A DNA stretch of 64,000 nt from Butyrivibrio sp. (GCA_015056495.1 SVGC01000003.1:1-64000); one strand, 5' to 3'. Shown: positions 44,562 to 54,468, counted from the first letter of the stretch. The notes: generated by a model not told the origin, from the sequence alone. Made by a program: numbers and translations.

Positions 44562-45902
44562 ATGAACAGAACCATGAAAAGCTTTAAAAGCATAGTATTA
44601 TGTGTTGCTCTAGCTGTCACGATGCTCAGTGGGTGCAAGAGTCAGCAGACTGAAGCTGATAGTGTCATGGAGCAGGTAGATGACGAAAGCTACGAGGATG
44701 AACTGGTTCCGCTAAAAACAGATGAAGAGGGCAATCCTGAGCTTCCGCCAATAGAGATAGTCGGTTGGCTGCCCGAAGATTTCTTTAGAGAATGCGAAAA
44801 GCTGATAGAGAAGAAATTTCCGGATAGAATAATAACTTACCGATATATAGCAAAGACAAATTATAGTTCCATCATAGGAATAGAGCTTGCTGAGGGACGT
44901 GGTCCGGATATCTTATTTGAAGATAAAGCCATAATAATGAATCATGCCAGACAGGGGTACATCATAAAGCAAAATGAGCTTGGTAGTATGTATTCCCAAG
45001 AAGGCACCAGTAACTTTGTATATGATGGAGATATCTATGCTATTCCCGGCTTGTGCCAGTATTCGGGAATATATTACAACAAAACGATTTTTGAAGATAA
45101 TGGAATAGAAGTACCTCATACCTATGGAGAATTTCTGGAAGTATGCAGGACCTTTAAAAATCTTGGTATCAAACCGCTTTCCATGGGAGCTTACCAATGG
45201 GATGTAGTGCAGATCAATGCAATGGGTTATGTAACAGCAGAATATCTCGCTACAGAAGAGGGAGCAGATTTTGGTGAGAAATATTCAAAAAATCAAGGCG
45301 GCATGAGATATGTATGGGCGCCATATCTTTCCAGGTGGGCAGCGATAATAGATGAAGGAATCATAACTAAGGATATGCTGATCGAAGATAATGATTATGC
45401 CATTAACGAGTTTGCTGATGGTCAATCGGCAATGCTCTGCGGAGACACGACCAGCTATACCAGGATAATAGAAAAATCGCCGAACTTAAAATTTGCAATG
45501 ATGCCCTATTCTGGAGAGGAAGAAGGCAGTGAATTGCTGATCGGTGGAGCAATGTATGGTTTTGCTATCAATACCAATAGCAAAAATAAGGATGCAGCTC
45601 AGGAAATATTGGAACTGTTATCCACATATGACGGTCAAAGGGCCATGTGGCAACAACAGCGCGGCTCAGATACTTTTTTGAATGGAATAACATTTAAAAA
45701 GCCAGCTGAGTTTAGCGGTATTGAGGACATTATCCAAAACGGAAGAGTGTATATGCCTTGGGCAGAGTGGGGATACGCATCCGGAGCTTACATGGAATTT
45801 GGTATAAATCTGCAAAAGTATATTCGAGGAGAAGCAAGTATGGATAAAATACTCCGTATAACAGACGGAGTAGCGCGTTCACTAGTGATAAATAGTGGAT
45901 AA
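44562..45902 (+). CDS. Extracellular solute-binding lipoprotein (sugar-binding, family 1), orphan
   Basis: A 446-residue lipoprotein: basic N-terminus, hydrophobic segment and lipobox MLSGC, then an acidic linker and the two-lobe family 1 binding fold, with GPDILFEDKAIIM, YAIPGLCQYSGIYYNKTIFEDNGI and FADGQSAMLCGDT. Such proteins bind mono- or oligosaccharides for ABC import, but no permease or ATPase gene is adjacent. Instead a hybrid histidine kinase starts 40 bases downstream, which suggests that it presents its ligand to the kinase. GAGG sits before the ATG. Confidence 0.85.
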   Translation: MNRTMKSFKSIVLCVALAVTMLSGCKSQQTEADSVMEQVDDESYEDELVPLKTDEEGNPELPPIEIVGWLPEDFFRECEKLIEKKFPDRIITYRYIAKTNYSSIIGIELAEGRGPDILFEDKAIIMNHARQGYIIKQNELGSMYSQEGTSNFVYDGDIYAIPGLCQYSGIYYNKTIFEDNGIEVPHTYGEFLEVCRTFKNLGIKPLSMGAYQWDVVQINAMGYVTAEYLATEEGADFGEKYSKNQGGMRYVWAPYLSRWAAIIDEGIITKDMLIEDNDYAINEFADGQSAMLCGDTTSYTRIIEKSPNLKFAMMPYSGEEEGSELLIGGAMYGFAINTNSKNKDAAQEILELLSTYDGQRAMWQQQRGSDTFLNGITFKKPAEFSGIEDIIQNGRVYMPWAEWGYASGAYMEFGINLQKYIRGEASMDKILRITDGVARSLVINSG

Positions 45903-45942
45903 GTTCTTGGGACGTGGCAATTATTGTGGAAAGGCAAGGACT

Positions 45943-48900
45943 ATGTTGAATTTATTCGAATGGTTTAAGCATAAAGCTTCTATGAAGATAAAAATGCAGA
46001 TAAGCTTTGTGATAGTCTGTCTTGTACCACTAGTGGGTCTTGGTGGATATACATATATTTCCTCCAGAAATTATATCATCAACCAGACCAAGATCACATT
46101 AACCAACAATGCTGAAACTATTGCATACGGACTTGATAACAATGTAAGAAGAATTGAAGAAGTTATAGATTTCTTATCCTATAGTTCTGAATTTAGGAAA
46201 AAACTTGAAAATATAAATCTGGCTCATTCAGAGCTTGCTAAAGAGCTGACTGAAAAAATAGAGCCGGAAATCTGGTACTACATAAGTAGTGATAGCAATA
46301 TCAATACTATCCATATTTATTCCACACTTGTAAGTCATTCAATAGGCAGTTTTTTATCTCATCCTACAACAGAAGATGAGATTGAATGGTATGAGATATG
46401 CGGTGAAGATTACACAACACACTGGGCAATTGGACAGGACGGTGAAATATATGTATACAAAGCTCTTATGGACAACAGCACCGCTTCAAGAAGGATTGGA
46501 ATGATCGTACTTCAGGTTCAGACCTCCAATTTCCTTGCACTGTTGAATCAGACTCAATATATGAATAATGGGGCAATTGTAATTGGTAATGATACTGTTT
46601 TTGCCATAAAAGAAACCAATAATATCAATTCAGATGATATATTGGAGCTTATAAATGCCGGAAAAGCAAGTGAGTATGTGCTTGGAAGTAAATATGCCAT
46701 TGCACCATCCAACTACACCTCCAATGGGTGGAGGGTTTACTACTACATAAGAAAAAAAGATGTAGGCATACTGGTTCAAAAACAGCTATACATAACAATA
46801 GGTATAACTCTTGGATCATTTATCATACTGTACGTGATCTCAACCTTGCTGGCAAAAGGACTTAGCAAGAGGATAATGGCTCTTCAGGAGATTGCCAGTG
46901 GTGTTAGCAAGGGAATGTTTGATATTCCACATAATGAAAGCTATACGGATGAGCTGGGACAGGTTGAGAAATCATTTTCAATCATGGGACGCAGAATACT
47001 TGACATGATGAAAGAACTTGATGAACAACGTGCAAAAGATGTGGATGCCAAAAATAAAGTCATCATCCAACGTGAATGGGTATTTGATTACATGGTTGAG
47101 AAAAACAATGACATGGCGATCATTTACTCAGGAAGGACTAAGGAAGCAGACTTTATCACATCTAATATTGAAGATGTCCTGGGAATACCAAGGGACGAGC
47201 TAAAAAAGGATGTGCGAAATATCTGGAAAGCTCTGTTAAATAAAGATGAAATAATACAGGCTGAGGATATACAAAAGCTTAAATACGGTGAAGCTATAGT
47301 AAGTGAAGAAGTAGAAGTAGAGAATATTGTTACCAAAGCCCGCAGATGGTACAGGATAGCAATAGTACATACACAGCATAATAATGGCGATAGCTACATG
47401 GTGGCAATGTTTGATAAGACTGAGGCTCTGAACAGAAATCATCAGCTTGAGGAAGTCCTGGATGTTGCTAAATCAGCCAATGAAGCCAAGACTAATTTCC
47501 TTGCAAATATGTCCCATGACTTCAGGACACCTATGAATGCAATAACAGGCTTTAATCTCCTTATAGCCAAAAATTCAGAGGATCCGGTCAAGGTAAGAGA
47601 ATATACACATAAAATATCTCTGGCATGCCAGAACCTGCTATCCCTATTAAATGATGTGCTTGATATGAGTAAGATCGAAAGTGGTAAGACAACCCTTGCC
47701 ATGAGCGAATTTGAATTAGGTCTGTTACTTGAAGAAGTCAATTCAGTAATAGCTTTTCAGGCAAAGGGAAAACATCAGGATTATCAAGTGCATGCAGAAG
47801 ATATTGAACATGACGTCTTTATAGGTGATAAACAGAGAATAAATGAAGTGCTGGTAAATATATTAGGCAATTCAGTTAAGTATACACAAAGTGGAGGAAA
47901 GATCGATTTTACAGTAAGTGAAAGTAAGACGAATAATGATGCATACCAAAATCTGAAGTTTGAGATCAAGGATAATGGTCTTGGAATGAGTGAAGAATTC
48001 CAGCAAAAGATATTTGAGCCATTTACCCGTGAAGAAAAGGATACAACCAAGAGTATACAGGGTACTGGTCTTGGAATGGCCATAACCAAAAATCTCATTG
48101 ATCTTATGGGTGGCGGTATCAGCGTCAAGAGTAAAGAAGGAGAGGGAAGTACATTTGTTGTAACTCTCAGACTCCAATCAGTAAATAAACGAGAAGATGA
48201 CGTATGGGCAAAGCATGGCATAGGTAAGATTCTTGTAGTAGATGACAATAAGGATGAGTGCGACATGATAGTACAGGCCATGGAAGGAACTGGCGTAGAA
48301 GTAATGATTGCAACCAGCGGCTACAGCGCACTGCATCTTATTGATGTAAGCGCCGATGAAGGTAATAATTTCGATCTTGTCCTTTTGGATATGATCGTGA
48401 ACCAGCAAAGCGCACTTGAGATTGCATCCAAGATCAAGGCTAAAGGTGAAAAAGCACCTAAATATCTTATATTACTTGCAGAAGACTGGACTGATATTGA
48501 AGAGGATTCGAGAAAAGCAGGAATAGACAATTTCATGCAAAAGCCATTCTTTAGATCTACTTTCAAGCAGATGGTTGAAACAATTGGAATTGTAGAAGGA
48601 GTAAGTGCCGAGGACGAGAAACTGCCACTTGAAGGACTCAGATTCCTGGCAGCAGAAGATAATGAAATAAATGCCGATATCCTGATGGAACTTATGGAGA
48701 TGGAAGGCGCCAAGGTAGAACTGGCAGAAAATGGAAAGATAGCAATAGAGATGTTCACTAGCGCAGAGCCTGGTTACTATGACATAGTACTTACAGATAT
48801 CCAGATGCCGGTAATGAATGGTTATGAGACTGCAGAGGCGATCAGAAAACTTGATAGGCAAGATGCAAAGACGATCCCAATCGTGGCAATGACAGCCAAT

Positions 48901-49023
48901 GCCTATGCAGATGATGTCCAAAAGGCATTTGATGCAGGAATGAATGCCCATGTAGCTAAACCTATAGACATCAAGAATATGGAAAAGGTTATAAAAGAAG
49001 TTCTGACAAATGCTCAAAAATAA
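45943..49023 (+). CDS. Hybrid sensor histidine kinase with two receiver domains
   Basis: A protein of about 1026 residues from the ATG at 45943 (AAGG upstream). Layout: transmembrane helix near residues 20-40, an external sensor region of about 230 residues (Cache-like), a second helix near 285-305, HAMP, a PAS-like segment, HisKA with the phospho-acceptor His near residue 525 (NMSHDFRTPMNA), HATPase_c with DNGLGMS and GTGLGMAI, then two receiver domains. The first has VVDDN and LLDM (Asp near 816) but Ala in place of the usual Thr/Ser; the second is canonical, with Asp near 952 in LTDIQMP. No HPt or DNA-binding output is encoded next to it. Confidence 0.92.
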   Translation: MLNLFEWFKHKASMKIKMQISFVIVCLVPLVGLGGYTYISSRNYIINQTKITLTNNAETIAYGLDNNVRRIEEVIDFLSYSSEFRKKLENINLAHSELAKELTEKIEPEIWYYISSDSNINTIHIYSTLVSHSIGSFLSHPTTEDEIEWYEICGEDYTTHWAIGQDGEIYVYKALMDNSTASRRIGMIVLQVQTSNFLALLNQTQYMNNGAIVIGNDTVFAIKETNNINSDDILELINAGKASEYVLGSKYAIAPSNYTSNGWRVYYYIRKKDVGILVQKQLYITIGITLGSFIILYVISTLLAKGLSKRIMALQEIASGVSKGMFDIPHNESYTDELGQVEKSFSIMGRRILDMMKELDEQRAKDVDAKNKVIIQREWVFDYMVEKNNDMAIIYSGRTKEADFITSNIEDVLGIPRDELKKDVRNIWKALLNKDEIIQAEDIQKLKYGEAIVSEEVEVENIVTKARRWYRIAIVHTQHNNGDSYMVAMFDKTEALNRNHQLEEVLDVAKSANEAKTNFLANMSHDFRTPMNAITGFNLLIAKNSEDPVKVREYTHKISLACQNLLSLLNDVLDMSKIESGKTTLAMSEFELGLLLEEVNSVIAFQAKGKHQDYQVHAEDIEHDVFIGDKQRINEVLVNILGNSVKYTQSGGKIDFTVSESKTNNDAYQNLKFEIKDNGLGMSEEFQQKIFEPFTREEKDTTKSIQGTGLGMAITKNLIDLMGGGISVKSKEGEGSTFVVTLRLQSVNKREDDVWAKHGIGKILVVDDNKDECDMIVQAMEGTGVEVMIATSGYSALHLIDVSADEGNNFDLVLLDMIVNQQSALEIASKIKAKGEKAPKYLILLAEDWTDIEEDSRKAGIDNFMQKPFFRSTFKQMVETIGIVEGVSAEDEKLPLEGLRFLAAEDNEINADILMELMEMEGAKVELAENGKIAIEMFTSAEPGYYDIVLTDIQMPVMNGYETAEAIRKLDRQDAKTIPIVAMTANAYADDVQKAFDAGMNAHVAKPIDIKNMEKVIKEVLTNAQK

Positions 49024-49062
49024 ATTTTAGGATCAATAGTCAAAAAAACTGGAGGGTTTGAA

Positions 49063-50259
49063 ATGATCAATGCTAAGGAAATATCAAAGGATATATGGTG
49101 GATAGGGGGAAGTGACAGGAGACTTGCCAAGTTTGAAAATCTATTTCCATTGCCAAACGGCGTATCCTACAACAGCTACCTTGTTATGGATGAGAAAAAA
49201 GCACTTTTTGATACTGCAGATGAATCAATATCAGAGCAGTTCATGGAGAATCTTAAAGGAACACTGGGTGATGCAACCCTGGATTACATTGTAGTCCTGC
49301 ACATGGAGCCTGATCATTGCTCTCAGATAAGCAATGTAGCAGCAATGTATCCTGATGTGACCATAGTAGGAAATTCCAAGACATTTACTTATATTGATCA
49401 GTTTTTCCCTGAACTTAAAAATATCAAGCGCCAGGAAGTAAAAGAGGGAGAAGTATTCAGTACAGGAAGACATCAATTCTCTTTTGTGAATGCACCAATG
49501 GTCCACTGGCCAGAAGTAATGTTTGCTTATGACAGTGAAAGTAAAGCATTGTTCAGTGCAGATGCCTTTGGAACATTTGGAGCAGTCGACTCCGGCATAT
49601 TTGCTGATGAATATGATTTTGAGAAAAAATATCTTGCAGATGCCAGAAGATACTATGCCAATATAGTTGGTAAATATGGAGCACAGGTTCAGATGGTCCT
49701 TGGCAAGGCTAAAGCACTGGATATAAAGATGATATGTCCATTACATGGTCCGATCTGGAGGAAAGATCTGGATTGGTTCATCGACAAATATCAAAAGTGG
49801 TCAACTTACGAAGCAGAAGATGATGAGACAGTTGTGATATACGGTAGCCTCTATGGACATACCAAGAGTGCTGCCGAAGCAGTAGCAAGGCTTATCAGAG
49901 AAAAGAGTGAAAAACAGGTTTCAGTATATGATGCATCAAAAACAGATGTATCGGAATTGATATCAGAGGTATGGAGATGCAGAAAAATAGTCATCTTCTG
50001 TCCTACCTATAATGGCGGATTATATCCGCCAATTGAGGGCTTTATCAACGACATGATAGCTTTGGGAGTTCAGAAAAAAGTATTTGCATTGGCACAGAAT
50101 GGTACATGGGCACCGGCTACCGTAAAGCCAATGACAGACAAGCTTACGGCACTTAAGAATGTAGAGATAGTCGAAGCTACACTTACAATCAAGAGTGCTC
50201 TTCATAATGGGGATAGAGAGCAGATAGATAATTTTGTTGATGCTATTGTTGCAAAATAA
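49063..50259 (+). CDS. Flavodiiron protein (A-type flavoprotein, FprA)
   Basis: A 398-residue protein with an N-terminal metallo-beta-lactamase-like domain that binds the di-iron centre, HMEPDHCSQIS giving the HxExDH ligands with later His at MVHWPEVM and CPLHGPIW, and a C-terminal flavodoxin domain, VVIYGSLYGHTKSAAEAVARL. These proteins reduce O2 to water and/or NO to N2O and protect anaerobes. GGAGGG lies before the ATG. The neighbours do not show its electron donor, usually rubredoxin. Confidence 0.93.
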   Translation: MINAKEISKDIWWIGGSDRRLAKFENLFPLPNGVSYNSYLVMDEKKALFDTADESISEQFMENLKGTLGDATLDYIVVLHMEPDHCSQISNVAAMYPDVTIVGNSKTFTYIDQFFPELKNIKRQEVKEGEVFSTGRHQFSFVNAPMVHWPEVMFAYDSESKALFSADAFGTFGAVDSGIFADEYDFEKKYLADARRYYANIVGKYGAQVQMVLGKAKALDIKMICPLHGPIWRKDLDWFIDKYQKWSTYEAEDDETVVIYGSLYGHTKSAAEAVARLIREKSEKQVSVYDASKTDVSELISEVWRCRKIVIFCPTYNGGLYPPIEGFINDMIALGVQKKVFALAQNGTWAPATVKPMTDKLTALKNVEIVEATLTIKSALHNGDREQIDNFVDAIVAK

Positions 50260-50272
50260 AGGAAAATCCCCT

Positions 50273-51886
50273 ATGACTAAGACATATAATATGCCTAGGA
50301 CAATAATAATTGTAAAGGCAGCGATAGTTCTGGTCGCTGCCTTATTTTTAACAGCAATCATAAATGAAAAAATGATCTCACTGGCTGATGAGTACCCTGT
50401 AAGCATAAATCAATGTGTAATACAGGGAAGTGACGTACTGGTGCAAGTTGAGGCACATCAGCTTCCAGCAAGCGATGATGGATTGTTCCATCTGTTTGCC
50501 CAGGAAGTATATCAGGGCGGAGTGTCCGGAATTGAAGTGGGACAGGCCCAGATAGCCCAGAGAGTCGATTTTGTTTTTGCACTGAATAAGAATACACCGT
50601 CAACGCACCTATATCATAAATTTGTTGTTGCATATATCCAGAATGGCGTCTGGATGCAGGCTTCAAGTGCCAGATACATCACTAATCCGGAAGGCTGCGC
50701 CGACCACACAGTGGGTAGAAACGACAGAGGCAAAAAAGGAATAATGCCTGCGGCAGCCAGACTTCATAGTCAGGATCTGGTGGATCTGAACATAGACCAG
50801 TGCACATACAATGTTCCGATTGGAAATCTATGCAATGTAAGTAGCGGTGGAAGAATAGAATATACGTATAATGGCAAGACATATTATTTTAATAGTGCTA
50901 TAGTAGGAGAGTATGATTCTTTAGTTCCTCAAATGAATTCAAGAGGAATTCAGCTTACTTTGATAATTTTAAACAATCAGGCCAATGACTTAAGTCTGAT
51001 ACATCCGCTGGCAAGAGGAGGCGCTGGAGCACATTACTATGCATTTAATACAGCCGAGCAGGAGGGCGTAGAGCGTCTGGAGGCCGTTGCAACTTTTTTG
51101 GCAACAAGATATTCCGGAACAGGCCACGGAACAGTTGATAACTGGATAATAGGCAATGAACTTAATTGTAGGGCGGACTGGCATTATCTTCCTGAAATAG
51201 GACTTGATGCTGTTGTAACAGAATATGCTAATTCATTCAGGATTTTTTATTCTGCCATCAAAAGTGTAAATGCCAATGCCAGAGTATATATATCTCTGGA
51301 ACAGCAGTGGAATAGCGTGAAATACCATAACAGAGCCTATCCTGCAAGACAATACCTTGATAGGTTTAATCTGATAATGAAAGCACAAGGAGATGTGAAC
51401 TGGGATCTGGCTTATCATCCTTACAATATGCCAATGTATTCTATATCACCATGGGCAGGGGGAACAGATACAACACATAGCCTAGATACTGCCTATATCT
51501 CAATGTATAACATAGATGTTTTGACAGATTACATGTGCCAGCAGGCTTATCTTGCGCCTAACGGACAGGTCAGGAGCATACTCCTTAGCGAACAGGGATA
51601 TACATCCATTTATGGCGAGGAATTGCAGGCAGCAGCCATTGTATATGCATATCTGCAGGCTATGAAGAACCAGCATATCGATGGATTTATACTTGCAAGG
51701 CAGATGGATGACAGTAGTGAGATGGCAGGCAAGTTGGCTCTTGGATTACAGGACTTGTACGGTAATCACAAATTAGGATATGATTATTATAAAAATATAA
51801 ATGGACCAAACGCTGCTACGTATATTAATTCAGCGGCTTCAACTATTGGAGTTGCGGATTTAGAATCTCTTTTTACATATAGATAA
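50273..51886 (+). CDS. DUF5722-like secreted protein, glycosidase-type fold, paralog 1
   Basis: About 537 residues from the ATG at 50273 (AAAGGAAAA upstream). An N-terminal hydrophobic helix acts as signal or anchor (IIIVKAAIVLVAALFLTAII). A beta-rich domain of about 120 residues ends at NPEG; then comes a TIM-barrel-like part starting VGRNDRGKKGIMP. NWIIGNELNCRADWHY and ILLSEQGYTS carry Glu residues at the positions of acid/base and nucleophile in clan GH-A glycosidases, which supports a carbohydrate-active role; no activity is known to me. The DUF number is from memory. The next gene is a paralog 21 bases away. Confidence 0.7.
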   Translation: MTKTYNMPRTIIIVKAAIVLVAALFLTAIINEKMISLADEYPVSINQCVIQGSDVLVQVEAHQLPASDDGLFHLFAQEVYQGGVSGIEVGQAQIAQRVDFVFALNKNTPSTHLYHKFVVAYIQNGVWMQASSARYITNPEGCADHTVGRNDRGKKGIMPAAARLHSQDLVDLNIDQCTYNVPIGNLCNVSSGGRIEYTYNGKTYYFNSAIVGEYDSLVPQMNSRGIQLTLIILNNQANDLSLIHPLARGGAGAHYYAFNTAEQEGVERLEAVATFLATRYSGTGHGTVDNWIIGNELNCRADWHYLPEIGLDAVVTEYANSFRIFYSAIKSVNANARVYISLEQQWNSVKYHNRAYPARQYLDRFNLIMKAQGDVNWDLAYHPYNMPMYSISPWAGGTDTTHSLDTAYISMYNIDVLTDYMCQQAYLAPNGQVRSILLSEQGYTSIYGEELQAAAIVYAYLQAMKNQHIDGFILARQMDDSSEMAGKLALGLQDLYGNHKLGYDYYKNINGPNAATYINSAASTIGVADLESLFTYR

Positions 51887-51907
51887 TACACTGGAGGGAA
51901 AAAATTT

Positions 51908-53584
51908 ATGAGAGGTAAGAAACTAGTTAGGAGATTGTTGGCGATCGTTGCGGGGACAGTAATTGCTACAACGCTTGCAGGCGGTTATATACCGGAGACT
52001 GGAGTTCAAAATACGCAGGTAGTTTATGCTGCAGGAAGAACAGTATCATTTAGCTCAGTAACAATTCAGGGAAGTAATGTAGTAGCCAATATTACTTGTA
52101 GTTCATTACCATCAAGTGATGATGGCAAGTTTTACCTGTTTGCTGATGAAGTATATCAGGATGGCTGCGTTGGAACTGTAGTGGCAACAGCAGATAGAGC
52201 ATCAAGTGCACAGTTTGTTTTTCCATTAAACTTAAATACTGCTGAATCCAATCTGAGTAAAAAATTCATAGTAGCAGTAAAGCAGGGAGGAAGCTATGCT
52301 CAGGTAAGTAATGAACATTACATTACCAACCCTGAAGCAGTTGCAACGCATAGTGTTGGAAGAAATGATCATGGAATAAAAGGTATCCTGCCAGATCAGG
52401 CCAAGCTTGGAACCAATGAGCTATCAGAGCTTGGAGTACAGCAGGCTATCTATAACATGTATCTTGAAAACCTGTGTGGACCAACAACCAACGCTGCGTA
52501 TGAAACCATCAATTACACATATGATGGTGAGACCTACCAGTTTAATGGAGCGATTGTTCATGAATATGACTCAATTGTGAGCCAGTGGAATTCACTTGGT
52601 ATCCAGGTGACAATGGTAATTCTTAATACACAGAATTCAACCAATGCAGCGGCAGCAGATTTGATCCATCCCGATTCACAGGATGGACATGAGTGTCCGG
52701 GTTATGCATTTAATACAGCCAACGCTCAGGGAACCAAGCATCTTAAAGCTATAGCAGCATTTCTTGGTGAGAGATATTCAGGAACAGGTCATGGAAATAT
52801 TGATAACTGGATTGTTGGAAATGAAGTAAACGCAAGAACAGAATGGTATTACCTTGCATCATCCAATCTGGATGTCAATGTAAGTAGCTATGTAAAAGCA
52901 TTTAGAATATTCTACAATGGCTTAAAGAGCCAGAATGCCAACGTTAACGTATATAACTCGATCGATCAGGAATGGAATAGAAAGTCAAATCCGGGAAGCT
53001 TTTTAAGTAAGGATTATCTTGATAGATTTAACTATTACATTGTAAGAGAAGGAAATATTGACTGGGATCTGTCATTCCACCCATATAATGCACCTCTTTT
53101 TGATCCATATGCATGGAAGGGTCAGGCGCAATACCTGTCAACAAGCATTACTACACCATATATTACAATGCAGAATCTCAATATCCTTGTTGAGTATATG
53201 CACAGATCAGAGATGCTTGCTCCTGATGGAAGCTGCAGAAGGATATCTCTTGCAGAGCTTGGATATACTTCAGAGTTTGGCGAAGAGTACCAGAATGCTT
53301 CAATTGTATATGCATTTTTAATGGCAACATCCTATCCTGAAGTTGATTCATTCATGCTCTTTAGACAGACAGACAATGCACATGAAATGGAATCACATCT
53401 GGCACTTGGACTTAACAATGTGGATGGCTCTCATAAGTCTTCATATTACGTATATGCAGCTCTGGGTACCAGCAATCAGCAGCAGTATGTAGATCAGGTA
53501 TCTGCTACCATTGGAACAGATGTAACATCACTTGTAGTAAATAGAACATTCCTTACTCGTGGTGGTTGGTTCTTAAATGATTGA
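51908..53584 (+). CDS. DUF5722-like secreted protein, glycosidase-type fold, paralog 2
   Basis: A 558-residue secreted protein with a classical signal peptide (KKLVRRLLAIVAGTVIATTL, cleavage near AYA-like VVYAAG). It is collinear with the upstream gene: SVTIQGSNVVANITCSSLPS, VGRNDHGIKGILPDQAKL, NWIVGNEVNARTEWYYL (candidate acid/base Glu) and ISLAELGYTSEFGEEY (candidate nucleophile Glu). Likely a glycan-degrading or glycan-binding enzyme outside the cell. Strong SD (GGAGGG). Followed by a hairpin. Divergence from paralog 1 in N-terminus (secreted versus anchored) suggests a division of labour. Confidence 0.72.
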   Translation: MRGKKLVRRLLAIVAGTVIATTLAGGYIPETGVQNTQVVYAAGRTVSFSSVTIQGSNVVANITCSSLPSSDDGKFYLFADEVYQDGCVGTVVATADRASSAQFVFPLNLNTAESNLSKKFIVAVKQGGSYAQVSNEHYITNPEAVATHSVGRNDHGIKGILPDQAKLGTNELSELGVQQAIYNMYLENLCGPTTNAAYETINYTYDGETYQFNGAIVHEYDSIVSQWNSLGIQVTMVILNTQNSTNAAAADLIHPDSQDGHECPGYAFNTANAQGTKHLKAIAAFLGERYSGTGHGNIDNWIVGNEVNARTEWYYLASSNLDVNVSSYVKAFRIFYNGLKSQNANVNVYNSIDQEWNRKSNPGSFLSKDYLDRFNYYIVREGNIDWDLSFHPYNAPLFDPYAWKGQAQYLSTSITTPYITMQNLNILVEYMHRSEMLAPDGSCRRISLAELGYTSEFGEEYQNASIVYAFLMATSYPEVDSFMLFRQTDNAHEMESHLALGLNNVDGSHKSSYYVYAALGTSNQQQYVDQVSATIGTDVTSLVVNRTFLTRGGWFLND

Positions 53585-53611
53585 TCAATAGCTTAATATA
53601 AGAGTTTTTAT

Positions 53612-53645
53612 GAAATCCGCACTAGCTGCGGATTTCGTTGTTGTT
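53612..53645 (+). terminator. Terminator after the DUF5722 pair
   Basis: GAAATCCGCA (53612-53621) pairs perfectly with TGCGGATTTC (53627-53636); the following tract is T/G-rich. Confidence 0.65.
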
Positions 53646-53756
53646 ACAGCTTTTTGGATGCATAATAATTTAAAAAAATACGAAAAGAGTTTGCTTTATT
53701 GGTTTAATATGATAAAGTAAATAACAGAAAATTTATTGTCTGGAGGAAATAAGGAT

Positions 53757-54359
53757 ATGTATATTACTTGTTTGGATCTTGAAGGAGTACTTGTACCAGA
53801 GATATGGATTGCTTTTGCAGAGGCAAGTGGAATACCGGAGCTAAAGCGCACAACTCGTGATGAGCCTGATTACGATAAACTCATGAAATGGCGTATTGGT
53901 ATCTTGAAGGAACATGGACTTGGTCTCAAAGAGATCCAGGAAACTATTGAAAAGATAGATCCACTTCCAGGTGCAAAAGAATTTCTTGATGAGCTTAGAA
54001 GTTTTACACAGGTGATCATTATAAGTGATACATTTACACAGTTTGCCACACCACTTATGAAAAAGCTTGGCTGGCCAACAATTTTCTGCAATAGCCTTGA
54101 AGTGGCTGAAAATGGTGAGATTACTGGATTCAAGATGAGAATTGAAAACTCCAAGCTCACAACAGTAAAGGCTCTTCAGTCTATCGGCTATGAGACAATA
54201 GCCAGCGGCGATAGCTATAATGACCTTGGAATGATACAAGCAAGTAAAGCAGGATTTTTATTTAAGAGTACAGATAAGATAAAAGCTGATCATCCGGAAT
54301 TACCGGCATATGAGACATATGATGAACTCATGAATGCAATTAAGAATGCAATGTTATAA
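53757..54359 (+). CDS. thrH: Phosphoserine phosphatase/homoserine phosphotransferase ThrH-like
   Basis: A HAD-family protein of about 200 residues from the ATG at 53757 (GGAGG upstream; TTG 53736 is open but less likely). The motifs are CLDLEGVLVPEIWIAFAE, where the first Asp is the nucleophile and Glu replaces the second Asp as in ThrH, ISDTFTQF (Thr/Ser motif), and GDSYNDLGMI (acidic motif). ThrH from Pseudomonas dephosphorylates phosphoserine and moves the phosphate to homoserine. The DLEGVLVPE signature makes the assignment fairly firm. It stands alone. Confidence 0.87.
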   Translation: MYITCLDLEGVLVPEIWIAFAEASGIPELKRTTRDEPDYDKLMKWRIGILKEHGLGLKEIQETIEKIDPLPGAKEFLDELRSFTQVIIISDTFTQFATPLMKKLGWPTIFCNSLEVAENGEITGFKMRIENSKLTTVKALQSIGYETIASGDSYNDLGMIQASKAGFLFKSTDKIKADHPELPAYETYDELMNAIKNAML

Positions 54360-54368
54360 ATAGTCATG

Positions 54369-54448
54369 AGACATTGGGGAGTCATTGGGGACGTATCAAA
54401 TTGACTCATTGAACGCAATGAGTCAATCTGATACGTCCCCAATGTCTC
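54369..54448. repeat. REP-like long hairpin element, copy 2
   Basis: An inner stem pairs 54384-54410 (ATTGGGGACGTATCAAATTG plus ACTCATT) with 54417-54443 around GAACGC. The outer GAGACATTGGGG (54369-54380) is an alternative partner of CCCCAATGTCTC (54437-54448), so the left arm start is duplicated. It shares its core with the element at 20830-20900. Confidence 0.8.
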
Positions 54449-54468
54449 TTTCATAGACTTTGAATTAA

